Source: Hyphochytrium catenoides (Eukaryota > Sar > Hyphochytriomycetes > Hyphochytriales > Hyphochytriaceae). Taken from it: 64,000 nt of DNA. Within the stretch, counting starts at the first letter, position 1, and each line of letters starts with the position of its first letter. Of this stretch, positions 24,126 through 36,400 are shown in pieces. The stretch covers positions 79,694 to 143,693 of the forward strand of contig FLMG01003999.1 in NCBI GenBank assembly GCA_900088475.1, given 5' to 3'. The notes below the pieces were generated by a model. The model had not been told where the DNA came from. It saw only the letters and a list, made by a program, of their open reading frames with translations, and did no database searches. The position numbers and the translations under genes are program-made.

Positions 24126-27100
24126 ATGGAGGCAGACTTAGAGCATTCCGTCCTTTTGGACGGGGTTATCGTCAACCGAGTAGAAGGAGGACAGCAAAAT
24201 GATCCGAGATTCCGTCTGCGTATAGTCTCAGTGCTAGAAGGGGGCCATCGTAAGTCATCAAACTATGGTTCCTCTCTCCCGTCACTTGCCGCCACTGACT
24301 ACACTCATTTGAACAGCAAGTTGCCAGCCTGAGCAAGAGATTGATGTCATAGTGCCCTCTGACCCTTCCCTTCTTGGACAATTTAAGACGATGGATGAGC
24401 GAGACAGAGTGGCTGTGTGCGTCAGCTACACGGATGGAGGGTGCAGCTTTACGATGTTACAGCTCCTCTCGACCATAGCAGACGATGCTGTCACAAAGAG
24501 TCCTGTGGAAGAGATGGTTGAAACAAATGCTGGTAGGAGTAGCGAAGAATTTGAGGAGCTCTTCGGTCCTTCACCCCCATTGGAGGCGGCTGCTCCAGAG
24601 CCACCCGCAAATATCTCTCCGCCGTTGAGACGTCCTCTCTCGAGGACCCAGTCAGAGACTAACCCAGCCGGAAGATACGTGGAGTTCCGCAAGGAAGGAA
24701 ATGCGATGGATGTTATTGCCGTGAGAGGCAGAGATGGATCCCTCTGTACAACAAGCTGGCATGTAAGTGAGGTGGTGATATTTCTACTCACTTTTGAGTC
24801 CCTCTGTTACCTCTCTTCTTAATGTCTCACTTTGCCTCCGATCTCCTCTTATGCTCCAGATGGCTCTACCTCTTTATCTTTTGTCCTCACTGACACCAGC
24901 TATTGCAGGTGGCTTTCCCGTATTCACGCTGGAGGTCTGGGTCGGATCAAGGGGTGGGCGACGTCGTCTCTGTCCTTGTTAACGGCATTAAGCTGTCCTC
25001 CAGCATGGTCTTGCAAAAGTATGGCAGGGGAAAGTTTGTTGGAGGCAACCAGAAGCCTCCCGTGTCAGATTTACAGGCCATAGACCTGCATGACGGGGTC
25101 AATATCATAAGATACGAGCACAACTTTGGCCAGAGGATTATACGCTTCGTAGAAGCAAGGTTATTTGTCTGGGGCCCGGATGAAAGCATCGTGGTGACGG
25201 ATGTAGACGGGACTATCACGCCGAACGATCTGGAAGGACATATCCGGACACTGCGCTTGGCACAGTATGATTTTCTGCATGCAGGTTCTAGTGCACTGCT
25301 TGGATTGGCTTCTTCACCTCTTCCAAAGATCACTCCCAATGAGTACTCCACGTGATCTTTCATTCCTTAGTTTTTGGTGCTGCTTGACCCTTGAATCGTT
25401 GTTCACCTATTCAGCTTGATTACCCCTTTTGTCGTTGGAGCCATTGATACCACTGTCTTATGTTTTTATGCTTCTACTTAGACTCCTTGGCCTATGCATG
25501 TGCTTCACAGTGAAGTCGGCTTTCTTTCTGAGTTCAATTTGGGCCTGCTGCCAATTACCTGCAGGAGTTTGCCAACTTTTTGATTCTCTTCGAAAGCTGG
25601 GCCTTCAAATTCTTTATCTCACTGCAAGACCAATAACCTGGGTGGTGAGTTTCTACCTGTCTGCACTGACTCAGCGGTCCTTCCCGCCGTCTTGATAGCA
25701 CGCACGCTTGGCCCTTCTGTCATATTGAGATTTTGGGTTTTCCTCGCTACCTGACATCTAAAGGTCGCCCCAAGCCTTCCGAACTCCTCTGTCAATGCTT
25801 GGGATCTTTTTGCTGTCTGCCAACAAGCCAAGCCTCCTCATGTACTGTTAACTTTCGCATGATTTTTTTTCTCTCCCCCTGAGTCCTTGCGATAGATGCT
25901 CAAAACTCCGTTTCCGTCCCTCTACTGCGGTAGGAGATGACTCGAGACCATCTAGAGAAGGCGCATCAGGGTGGCGTGCAGCTGCCAGTGGGTCCAATAA
26001 TCACCAACCCTGAGGGAGTCTTAGGTGCATTTGCTACTGAAGTGATCAACAGGACCCCCAACATCTTCAAGGCTGCAGTTCTGAATGAAGTGGTAGATTG
26101 CTTCATCAGCGCTGGAAGACGATCGCAGCTTCCCCTATTTGTCTGCGGCTTCGGGAACAGGTAGTAGAAGGGTTGGACAGATAGCAAAGTGCCCGGTCAC
26201 GCCGTAATTCTGAAGATCTCGGTAGCGTTGATAGCTTCCTTAGCAGGGAGATTCACGAGTCCCATTCGTCCTAATTGGTCTTCAGTCAAAGACGTTGTGT
26301 CCATGGCTAGTTCTCTCTTAGGGGCGGACCGTTCTGGCTCTTACCATCCTCTTGCTACTACCTATCACCATAGGCCAACTGATGCAAGGGCATATACTGA
26401 CGCCGGAATACCGTTGGATTGCATCTTCATTATTGATACTTACTCCAATATAAGGCCAGTCAATGGGTAAGTGCAGCCAAGTCCAGCTCTCACTAGAGAT
26501 GTTAACCCTAAGACAGTTCTTTACATTTCCTGCGGCTGGCACCCTAATATCTCTCGTACTGGCTCGCTGAACCATGTAGGCACCCTAGCCTTTGTCTGCT
26601 GTCGTATCACGACCCCAAGCTTCTGATGTTCTTGATTCCCTTCATAAGGGACTTCTTCCCACCCGACGAGCAGCATAAGCTGGATGCATTATTCACCAAG
26701 ATGGTACGGAGTATCATAGCGTTTAGTCCGTCTTTGGGGAGCCCCTTGACGTTCCTCACTATTTGACGGAATTGCAGGCCATAGATGCTGAGAAGGACGA
26801 GCAGAAACGTCGGGAGCAGCTCTTGCTACAGGAGGAACTTATGACCAAAGGTGGTCGGGGCAATAACGTAAGCTAAGGGTTATACTCTTTGGTTTCTCTT
26901 TTCTGGGCTGTCCTCCCAACGCGACGCTTCTCCAGTACTGCATAGAATTAGCCTTCTAACCTGGTTCTTCCATTCGTGACGCTTCTTGGCCTCTTTCAGG
27001 GAAACAACTTGCAGCGTGTACAGGCTCAGTACGTGGACGAGTCCTCAGGGCGATTGGCTAGCCCCGAAGATAGCAAAAAGGTCGCGCAGACGATGATGTC

Positions 27101-27293
27101 CCAAGCAATCCCTACCCAACCACTCTCAAGTACTTCCATTAGCGAAAAGAAAAGCATAGAAGAGCTTAGTGGCCCTTCAGACGAAGAGGGTGATCTCTTT
27201 GGCCCGAGTTCAAGCTCAATTTCCAAAGGTGCCGCTGCTGAGGTGCATCCTACAAGAAAGAGAGAAGAGAGCACCGACTTCAGTCTATTCTGA
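24126..27293 (+). CDS. Lipin-type phosphatidate phosphatase (Mg2+-dependent)
   Basis: Lipins dephosphorylate phosphatidic acid to diacylglycerol on ER and nuclear membranes. The N-terminal ~200 residues from an ATG at 24126 (MEADLEHSVLLDG) are a family-atypical extension with an acidic/Pro linker. An N-LIP-like block follows (GNAMDVIAVRGRDGSL, then VVSVLVNGIKLSSSMVLQKY). The C-LIP catalytic domain comes almost immediately: IIRFVEARLFVWGPDESIVV, the nucleophile motif DVDGT (DxDGT, near 25202-25216), HAGVCQLFDSLRKLGLQILY, LTARPITW, MTRDHLEKAHQGGVQLPVGP, EVINRTPNIFKAAVL, CGFGNR, and TDARAYTDAGIP. The intron at about 25283-25567 is phase-correct. The end is charged (DAEKDEQKRREQ) and acidic/Ser-rich, stopping at 27293. 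The catalytic core is complete; binding partners and regulation are not visible. Confidence 0.88.
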
Positions 27294-27403
27294 AATCTCC
27301 TGTTAAATCTTTATTTATTTACACTGTTGCTATTTAGAAACATTCTCAGCTCAGCTAGGCGGATGAATGCACACACCTCCCACCTAATGTCAGCTTTGAC
27401 AGC

Positions 27404-30400
27404 TCACTTAAGTGACGTCCCACACATCTCGCATTCGGGATTGGATGGTGCATTGAAGAAGGTACACGCGGGACATGAGAGTGTTGGTTCTTCGTCTACA
27501 GCTCCGGAAGATAGAAGCGGAGGAGGACCATCCTCCTCGTCATGCCCCTCGTAATCATTTTGTCCCTCAGTGCTTGCTCTGTCATCTAGATCAAACGCAC
27601 CAGCCGGGTACACTGGAACCGAAGTGCTTGGCTCCTCTGTGTATGCTGTATAGCCTTGCAGCTCATAGCGCCACTGATACGTGTACTGCGAAGGACAAAG
27701 GCCCCAAGGTAGTCTTGGGTCTAGCTTCTCTGCGCGGTAAAGGATCTTCGTCCTTTCAATAGAATAAAGGTGGGAATGAGAGAGTCAGTGCTTGCCGAAA
27801 GCAGAGTCGTAGGAATTCAAGTAGATCCGGAAGTTGTGGTGAGGAGTAGCATGAAAAGAAAAGCTTGTTCAGGGAGAGACGGTTAGAGGCTTGACACAAG
27901 CCCGTATAATTCCGCATGAAGCGCCGTCACCATGCAAGAACAAACATTACTAAACCATCAAACAAGAAAGTGATCCACCATAAATCTGCCTCTTCTGATA
28001 GTCAAGTATAACAAAGGTTTGACGGCTGAACCTCGAAATGCGCTGACTATCTTACGTTTGGGCTGGCACAGTGGTATTAATTTGTTCTTCGGGGACCTTA
28101 AAGTTCGGAGGATCCTCTAGTGAAGCGACGATCTTGACTGTAAAATATAGAGCTACAGGCTGCTTGTTGATCACTTCAAAATCTACGGAAGGGGCGTTGC
28201 CTGCTTCTCCTGAATCTGACAAACGACGAGGCCGTCGGTGAGAATTGTTGCTTAAGTATAAGGTAGACAGTGGGAGCAGGGACAGTGACAACTAGCAACT
28301 ATGGACCTTGGACTCTAACCGATAGGGAAACACGAGGTTGACAAACGATGTGATCGAGGCTCAACAAAAGATAGACGATAGAAGGAGCCAGCTCCCCCTT
28401 CCTTACCAAGCCTCTCAACAACCTGCACTACCACTCCTTCAGGAGCCTCTCTGTGCCTGACAATCTGGAGGTTATCTTCAGCCTCGGGCTGGCACGATGA
28501 TGTCATGTTTTTACTCCTCACTGCAGGAGGGAGCACTGTCCCTTCTCCATACAAAATTGTCTCCACTGCTTCAAGCTTTCGTCCTAGCTCACCAAGAAGT
28601 TCATTGGTGGCCCATATCCTGCTATTATAGCTGTAACCCTGTCCTCTCAAACGTTGCAGAAGATAGAAAATCCAGTCCGTGAAAAATCGGTCATGAGCAG
28701 ATAAAGAGCAGGTGCGTTTCACTCGTTCAGCTACACTTTCGTTGGTCAGGATCAGGTCTAGAAAATTTTGAACGGATGCTACCACTGGTCTCTCCTCCTT
28801 GTATCTATTTGCATACAGTAGCTGATGACACAAGAGAAATGCGGTAGAAGTAGACTTTGTCAGTAAATCACTGCACCTTATAGTTTGAAGATGAAAGCTC
28901 ACGAAATGCGAGGGGATTCCGTGCAAAGAATGGAAAGGCGGGCCTGATAGACTTGGCACACTAAGTCGAGCGCTCTTCCTCACCTCTAGTAGGCCTCGCT
29001 CATTCGCTTCATATAGTGCATAATCAATCCGCTCTTCATAATGGCTGTCCTTTACCTCCAGTACGCGACGTAGTAACAGGCAGTAGGCTTCGGTTTCACT
29101 GTACAGAAGAGAGGCCGCCCCTTGTACAGCACGGTCGACTATCATTCTTGAGAAGCTTCCATTGTTCCAAAGACAATGCTCGACAATTTTATGGAGAGAG
29201 TCCGGCGAGAACTCATGAGCGATGCAGGTCTCGTAGAACTCTTTGCAGTGAAGGCAGAGTAGATCCTCGTCTGAAAGAAGCGATGTAGAACTTCCGTCAT
29301 AGCCAAGGTCCTCTACGCCCATGGTGAGCGGAAGCTGTAGGAAAAGTCATCAGAGATATCGTGTTTATCAGTGAAGTATAGAGTCAGATGGCGTTCATAT
29401 CACTTATATCAGTTGTAAGCAGCAACGAAGGTACGCAAGAACTAGGATAATCCTCCAGACAACCAATAAAAGCAGGCATCGGCAAGGGGTTTCGATATAG
29501 AGACTTAGATCCTGCGCTCAGGAGGCAGCATTACCTTGGTTGGAGCGGAAGGCTTCCCCTTCTCCAAGCTTACGTCGCAGTAAATGACCAGTTCTGCAAG
29601 ACAATCGACGAGGCAGTCCAAACGCGGTCGGAAAGCGGAAGGAGCGAGGCCTTTTGTGCTTCTTTTACTTCCCTTTGCTCCTCCCTGTTGCAGAGGTGAC
29701 TTCTCTCCTAGAATAAAGTCCACTATGACGGCAACCATCCCTTCCGAGAGGAGAATGAGGCATGGCCCCTCACCCATTCTCGCTAATTCTCGAAAGACTT
29801 CCAGGTACTGCACAATCTTATTGGCGCCGCCAAGCAGGCCGTCAACTTTGGAGGAGAGGAAAGACGCATAATAGTGAACAAACTGAGCCACGCGGCTCTT
29901 TTTCCCGGCCTTATCAGAGATCAAACCTCCATTTTCCAACACAAGGCGAACGAGGCGGCTGATTAGGGCCGCCAGTGCCTTGCGAACCACCGCGTCGGGG
30001 CACTGGAAGAGGAGATCACCTAACAACCGAGGGTCTGACATGAAATCGTCAAGAATGGAGAAGGCGATAGGGGGGCGTCTCTCTATCAGTTCCCCCAGTA
30101 ACAGGAGGAGGCGCTCGAGATATGGCTCGTGATTGGTAGAATGCGAGAAAATTTCTAGGGTATAGCTGAGGCCTAGAGCGATGGCACGTGCCAGCTCCTC
30201 CATGGTGAAGGACGTTGATAGAGAAGATGATGCAGACTCCTGACTTCGCTCAAACGAGTCCAGATTGGCGCCCAGAGCTCTAAAGATTTCATACACAAAC
30301 TTATAGAAGTGTGTATGGTAAATGTGTCTGTTGGAGTCAGAGTGAGAGGAAGAGTCTGAGTTTCCATTTATATAGCAGATGCCAAGTGCAAGAAAACGGG

Positions 30401-33400
30401 ACAAGGGATATAAGAGAAACTTGTGCTGAAAGAAGCCATTGCGCTTGTCTGAGATGCACTGCAGGGAAGAGAGCTTGCAGAAGTAGACACGAAAAGAACC
30501 GACTCCCACCAGCACTCATCCATCGGTGCAGCTCTCACCTCTCGAAAAGAAACTTGCTATTGTCCATTAGAACCATACTTTGTACGGGCTTCATTACATC
30601 GGAATCTTCCTCCTTTTTACCTAAGGATTTTCTGAACCTTGATATTGCAGCTGAGACCAGGATAGCGGGGACGGCTGACATTCTTCGACCTAAAGAGGGA
30701 GAATTAGATTGTTGTTCTACCGAAGAACCATAACCAGGACCAGGATTCTTCTTAAGTGAAGGAAAGGGTTGCCGTCTCTTATAGAAGAGGATGTACGCGT
30801 TTCTAATATTGTCCTCCAAATGATGAGCGTCAAAGTCCCAGCTTAGGTTTCTGTCTCTTTCTCTCTGCCTTCCGGGTCCTCCGAAGCACTCTGCTTCTAA
30901 GTCCTTGATATTGAAGGGTGTTACTAGCTGGTCGTCAAATTTCAGCCACATACTCTCAGGAGACGTGGCGGTGCTGGGCTCACTCGGTCTATCTCCTATG
31001 GCTTCTAGATTGTCCAGAGCGGAAGCCTCCGGCTTTCTTATAATCGAGTAGTAATGACCTGAGTTAGCAGTGCCAGAGTGCACTACAACTCCTACCAGTT
31101 CATAAGTAAAGTTACCCCCTTGAGTGCCGTCCCCTCCTTCCTCTCTTTCTTCCAGTCCTAGGGATCCATCGTCTGTGACAGCTACCGCTTCTCTGGCTGC
31201 CAGTCCCTCCTTCGTATACGGCTCCATATCCAAGATCAGAGGGAACTCGAAGCGTGAGTTGACTTTTTCCGTAGTGAAGTCATTATAGTTGATAGCGAAC
31301 CTGTTAAGGTGTAGAATAAGATACTCGCCAAGCCGGGAAAAGCAATTTCTCTGCTTTATATCAATGCCCTTGTGGTGGTCGTCCCAATTGTATCCGGTGA
31401 TAGACGTTGGAGCAACGAACTTCTCCAAAGACGAGTATACATCCTTGCTCTCCTCCACCTTCAAAGAGACACAATAGTACTCTTCTTCTCGTTCTCTCTT
31501 CTCGTTGCCAAACTGCATCTGGTTGGCTATTGTCCCTCCCACTAACGCCTTCACAAAGTCGGGTTGTCCATTCCTCTTAGCGAAGTCCTCCAGCCTGTCA
31601 AAGAGACGGAGAAGAAACTGTTGTGCATCCTGCTGTTGGCTGACGTCCACCGGATTACCATCCCAGTCCTTGTACGTTAAGCAAAAACTAGAACAGTCGT
31701 AGAATTGCCGCTCACTTAGACGCAGGAAGCCAAACATAGTCTGGAGCTACAATAAGACAAAGAGGGTGAGCAAATACATTCTATAAAAAATCACGATTAA
31801 AAGCGAAGACCGTTTGGGGAAATATCTACACATCAGCAACAAAACCTAGAGGCAATAGATCTCACTATATGCTACCTCAGACGAAGGAAAGTGAATACGG
31901 GCATCCACCCTGAAGACAAAGGAGGAAATTAGGGTGGTGGACATAACCCCCCACCATCCAAGCTCTCACAAAGATTGACATGAGTACGAGAAGCTGGCGC
32001 CAAAAATTAATAACTGAAGAATAAATACACTACCTGCGCCACTAGACTATCGTCGCCGTTTTCCTCAGCGTTTGCTTTGGGGACGGCTTGCAGGACTGCC
32101 TCTCTGAAAGCTGGAATCATGAAGCATTGTTGGAGTACGGAGTTCATATAACATGTGTTTCCCAGATTCTTTAGCCCTACGAATCCTGTTTTGCTCTTTT
32201 CTGCAGATGATGGAGAATACGCCCAACTAGTGGGCATTTCCAGCTGCTCCTTCAAGGGCTCCAAGCAGAAGAAAAGCGCCTTGCGAAGATTTTGTATGCT
32301 CTGTTTGCACAAAGTCTGCAGAAGTGTAAATGCCATGTGCCTGCTCACTTCAGAAGTGCAACGAGGGAAAGCCTGGGAAGAAGCCCCTGCTCTAGGAGAA
32401 GCCCCATCAACTTTCGAAAAGAGACAGCGATGGAACAGCTCATCCACCAGAAGTGGTCCTGCTTTGTCGGCTAATGCAGGCCGTTTGGTCACAAGTGTGA
32501 CGAGCAGTTTCATTATTCCGATTTGAACCTCATCCGTGGCAGATGAAGTAGCGCTGGAGAGAGTCGAGTGCGCTCTCAGTCTCTGTACCAGAGAGAAAAG
32601 AAGAGATTCGTCATCAAGGGCTTTCGCCTTGCCACTCTCAGAAAAGCGGGACATCGCTGAGCTATCCGGATCAGAGGGTTGCACATGCGGCTTCCCATCA
32701 CAACTTTCTGGGTGAAGTTTTTGAGAATACTGGCGCTGAAGCTTATCCTCTAAGAGTTTGGACAAAAGATCAAAATACTGCTCATAGGCACGCCTTCTCG
32801 TATCCTTCGCTTCAGGAAGCATCTCCATGAGCAGCCAGAAAAAGAACTCCTTGGGGTGAGGGTCCAGCTCTTGCGTTACCTAAAGATCAAAAGTGTCATG
32901 CCTTTCAGCAGCTGCAAGTCTTTTGACATGTGGATATGTGAGGGATTAAACAATTAGTACAGAAGATAAACTCCAGAGTCACAACCACTCGTGCAGTCCT
33001 AAATAGGAGGAGTACACAGCCCAGATTATAGGGAACGAATTTTCATCTAGCCCAGAAGGTGGTGATTTTTGGTAAGATGTAAAATAGCGGTAGAGTAAAT
33101 AAGAGACGGCAGTGACGCACTTGGCGGAAGAAAACGTATAAAAGGAAGAAGCAGGTGAAACCTCGACCTTTTCGCACACTTGGTGGAGGGCATGTGCAAT
33201 CTCTCTTCTGATCCTGGCGTCTTGCCGGCAAAAAACCATTTTATCCAGAGAGTTAGGAAGACCTTTCAGTCTGTAGAAGTCCATTAGCAGCTCGTTCTTA
33301 TCGAGCACACAGCCCACCCAAAGAGATAGGGCGTTCTCCACCAAGTCCGCCAATTCTGCGGACGCATCTGGTTGCTCCCTGTCCACTGGGCCTAGAAAAA

Positions 33401-36400
33401 GACCCTGTCCGTTACTTACTACGGCAGCAGAACTGGCGTCTCTTGCTATCTCGATCAATCGCTCTTGCAGAGCATGAAAGTCCACTTGATCAATGATGAC
33501 ATTCAGCATCTTGCCGCTGAGCTGCCGTACAAGTAGACGAAAGTCGCGAGAGCCTGGGCCTGCTGCTTGGCTGGCGATGCCTTCAACCGTTGCCAACGAG
33601 GGGTTGTCTTCTACAATACCCCTATCGGTGATCGCGCCTTGATTCAGAGCTGACGGACAAGTGCTTTCCTTAGGTAATGCCTCCGCCTTCTCCTTATCAC
33701 TATCTGGGATGTCCTTGCCTCTATCAGTCGCAACCGTCGACATTTTACTGGGTGAATTTGGCTGAGGTCCGACCAGTGGCTCTGTGGATTGGCTGTTCTG
33801 TCTCACGAGATTGACCGTCTCGATTAGGTCTGGGTGTTGAACGCTTAAGGCGCCTAGAAGGAAGAAACCAACAATCTTGAGAACAAGTGCCAGGCACTTC
33901 TCTTTAAGCATCTGTACAGGAGTTAAGCCAGGACCACTAGGAGAGGCGGCACTTGCGGGAAGGGTTATGCCTATTGCAATATTAGTTTCCTTGTTTGCCC
34001 CTGCCACTGTACCGGCAGAAGGTGACGATGCTGGAGTTGAGTTGGCAGAGCCAACGATGGGCCCAGAAAGACCGCCGGTGCGCGACATCAGGATATTATA
34101 AAGATGATGGAAACCTCCGGATAGGAGGAACATTTTCCTCCAGTGCGCCCTTTCCTCCGTTTCCTTTGCGGTCTCGTCAGTGTCCCACGTCTCCACCCAA
34201 CTTTCGACAATCTGCAGTGAGTAGAAGAGCTTGAATATTGAGGTACTATCTAGAAGCAAGTTCCAATCAGCATCCGGGCTTCGAACAAGGTCCAACTTCC
34301 ATAGGTTGGTTTGCACGTCTGGGTTTGTTGGCAGGCGCATCAGCAAACTCCATACTCTCTCTGGAATTTTTGGGTGACAAAGATCCACCAAATGGACCAG
34401 AACATGGAAGTATCGTGCGTTGGTACTAATAATGTATCGGGGAAGAGCGGCCTGCGCCTTCGTGTCTGGCTTTTCGCTGTCCACTTGGAGCTTCATCAGA
34501 TCTTGTCCATAGCCATGCGCCCTTAAGTTATTCCTCACGACGACCTCATTATTTTTGGAAGAAAATCGGTAAAGTTCTAAGAAGTTTTCAAGCGTCATCC
34601 TGCCATCCTTGTCATCGTCATACTGTGTGAAGAAGTTGGTCACTCTGGAGTCGTCCGGTCTGCAGTTATCATGAAGGCAGCTGTCTATGAAGCGCGCTGC
34701 ACCTTCTCGATCCATGTAGCCGTCCACCGAAAAGCGCTGAAACCATTCCGTGAATATTTTACGTGCTTGGGCTACCAGTTCCCCTTCCGCTGTGAGCAGA
34801 GCGGCCTTCGGAGTTTCCGGTTCCGGCACAGGGAAGACATGTAGCGTTTCTCCGTTTTTTATATTGAGCTCTATGAGGGTCTTCGTATTGTGCACGTCTT
34901 CAACCTTCTTACCGTTATGCCTGCCGATACCAACAATATGGGAGGCAACATTTACTCTTTGGCCTAGCCTCATTCTCAACTCCCAGATGGTAGTGTTCCC
35001 GTTCACCTCTAGCTCAAATTTCCTTGGCGCACGAATGCGATCAATGTCGTTGACAATCTTAATTGTCCGCCGACCGCCTCGAATCCGAGCAGAATGGGCC
35101 TTTAAACCCGCATTGCCTTTGACCTCTGACTGGTCCAGCAAGGTCTCCAGCAGAGAGATGGCTCTATCTATGGATTGGTATTCTCCACTCTCAAGCGATT
35201 GCTCGATCTCGTCCATACAGCGCGCAATGTACTGTGATCGCACCTCGCCCAATTGGCTTTGAAGCTCTGCCGGAAGGCTCTGATAGAGCTTGTTTAACAA
35301 GTCGATGGCTTCATTCACCACTTCTACGTCCACCGTCACAAACGCAACGCGCCAAATACTATCTAGTCCAATATGTTCTCGAGGAAGGCGAAGAAGGTGA
35401 AGGTCGGGAGACAAGGATGAAGGGGGACTCTTCTCCAACATGATATAGTCACTCCTCCTCTGGTCCCTGGTGGTGGCCACAGACGTTAGATTGCCCTTTT
35501 GCTCGTTGACCAGGAGGAAGAAGGCACGAAGACAGTGGAAGAAGTATGCGTTGATTTCTTTCAGGTTCAGGGATGGGTTCGCTAACCGCTTGGTAAAGAA
35601 CTCCTCCGGTACGTCCGCATCGAAAATAGAACTTCCTTGGGTCTGAGAAAGGGCGAGGTCCTCCAGCCATCGCAATATGACGCTTCTCTCCTCAGAAAGC
35701 TTTGCTTCCTCGTAGAAAGCCTGCCACAGTCTTTGTATCTGCTCCACCGTGAATCGCCGAGACGACTTGACAATGAGAAACTTCAGCATGGAGAGGCGTA
35801 TTGTCAGCTGGTCCACATAGGGTATCCGACCCAGCACCCCGATGTTGCTAACAGGGTGAGACAAGTCCTGGCTCGTCTTGGAATAATTTGGTGTTGGAGG
35901 CCGTCCTCCTCTCTTTGCAGGGCTTCTAGAAGCCTCCTTGGCCGTAATCCTATACAAGAGGAGCTCCCCTGATGAAATAGGAGGGTGAGGAGACGAACTC
36001 GTGACCCCAATAATAGGTGGGCGAGAGAACTAGTCGGCATACGCAATATTTAGTCCCGCACGGCGAACACCTGGTAGCACGGACTGCCAGCTATGGCTGC
36101 ACCATCCTACGTACCTAAAATAACTTCTATCATGTTGAACTGAGCACAGAGGTTTTCCACCACCTCTCCCTGAGTAGTAGGGCTGAGGTGTCGGAGTGTC
36201 GGAGGGAAGGTTTCAATGAGATTCCGCATCATCAGGAGGTTCTGTGCGACATTACGACCTGCGGCAACGAAGTCCCGAAAAACGGAATGAATGAAGGAGG
36301 AGAAGTTAATAATTAATGGTAACTACGAAGGATCAAAAGAGCCGAGGAGGGAGAACTGGAAATGATACCTTTTTCAAGATTGCTTAGGCAGCGGTGAATC

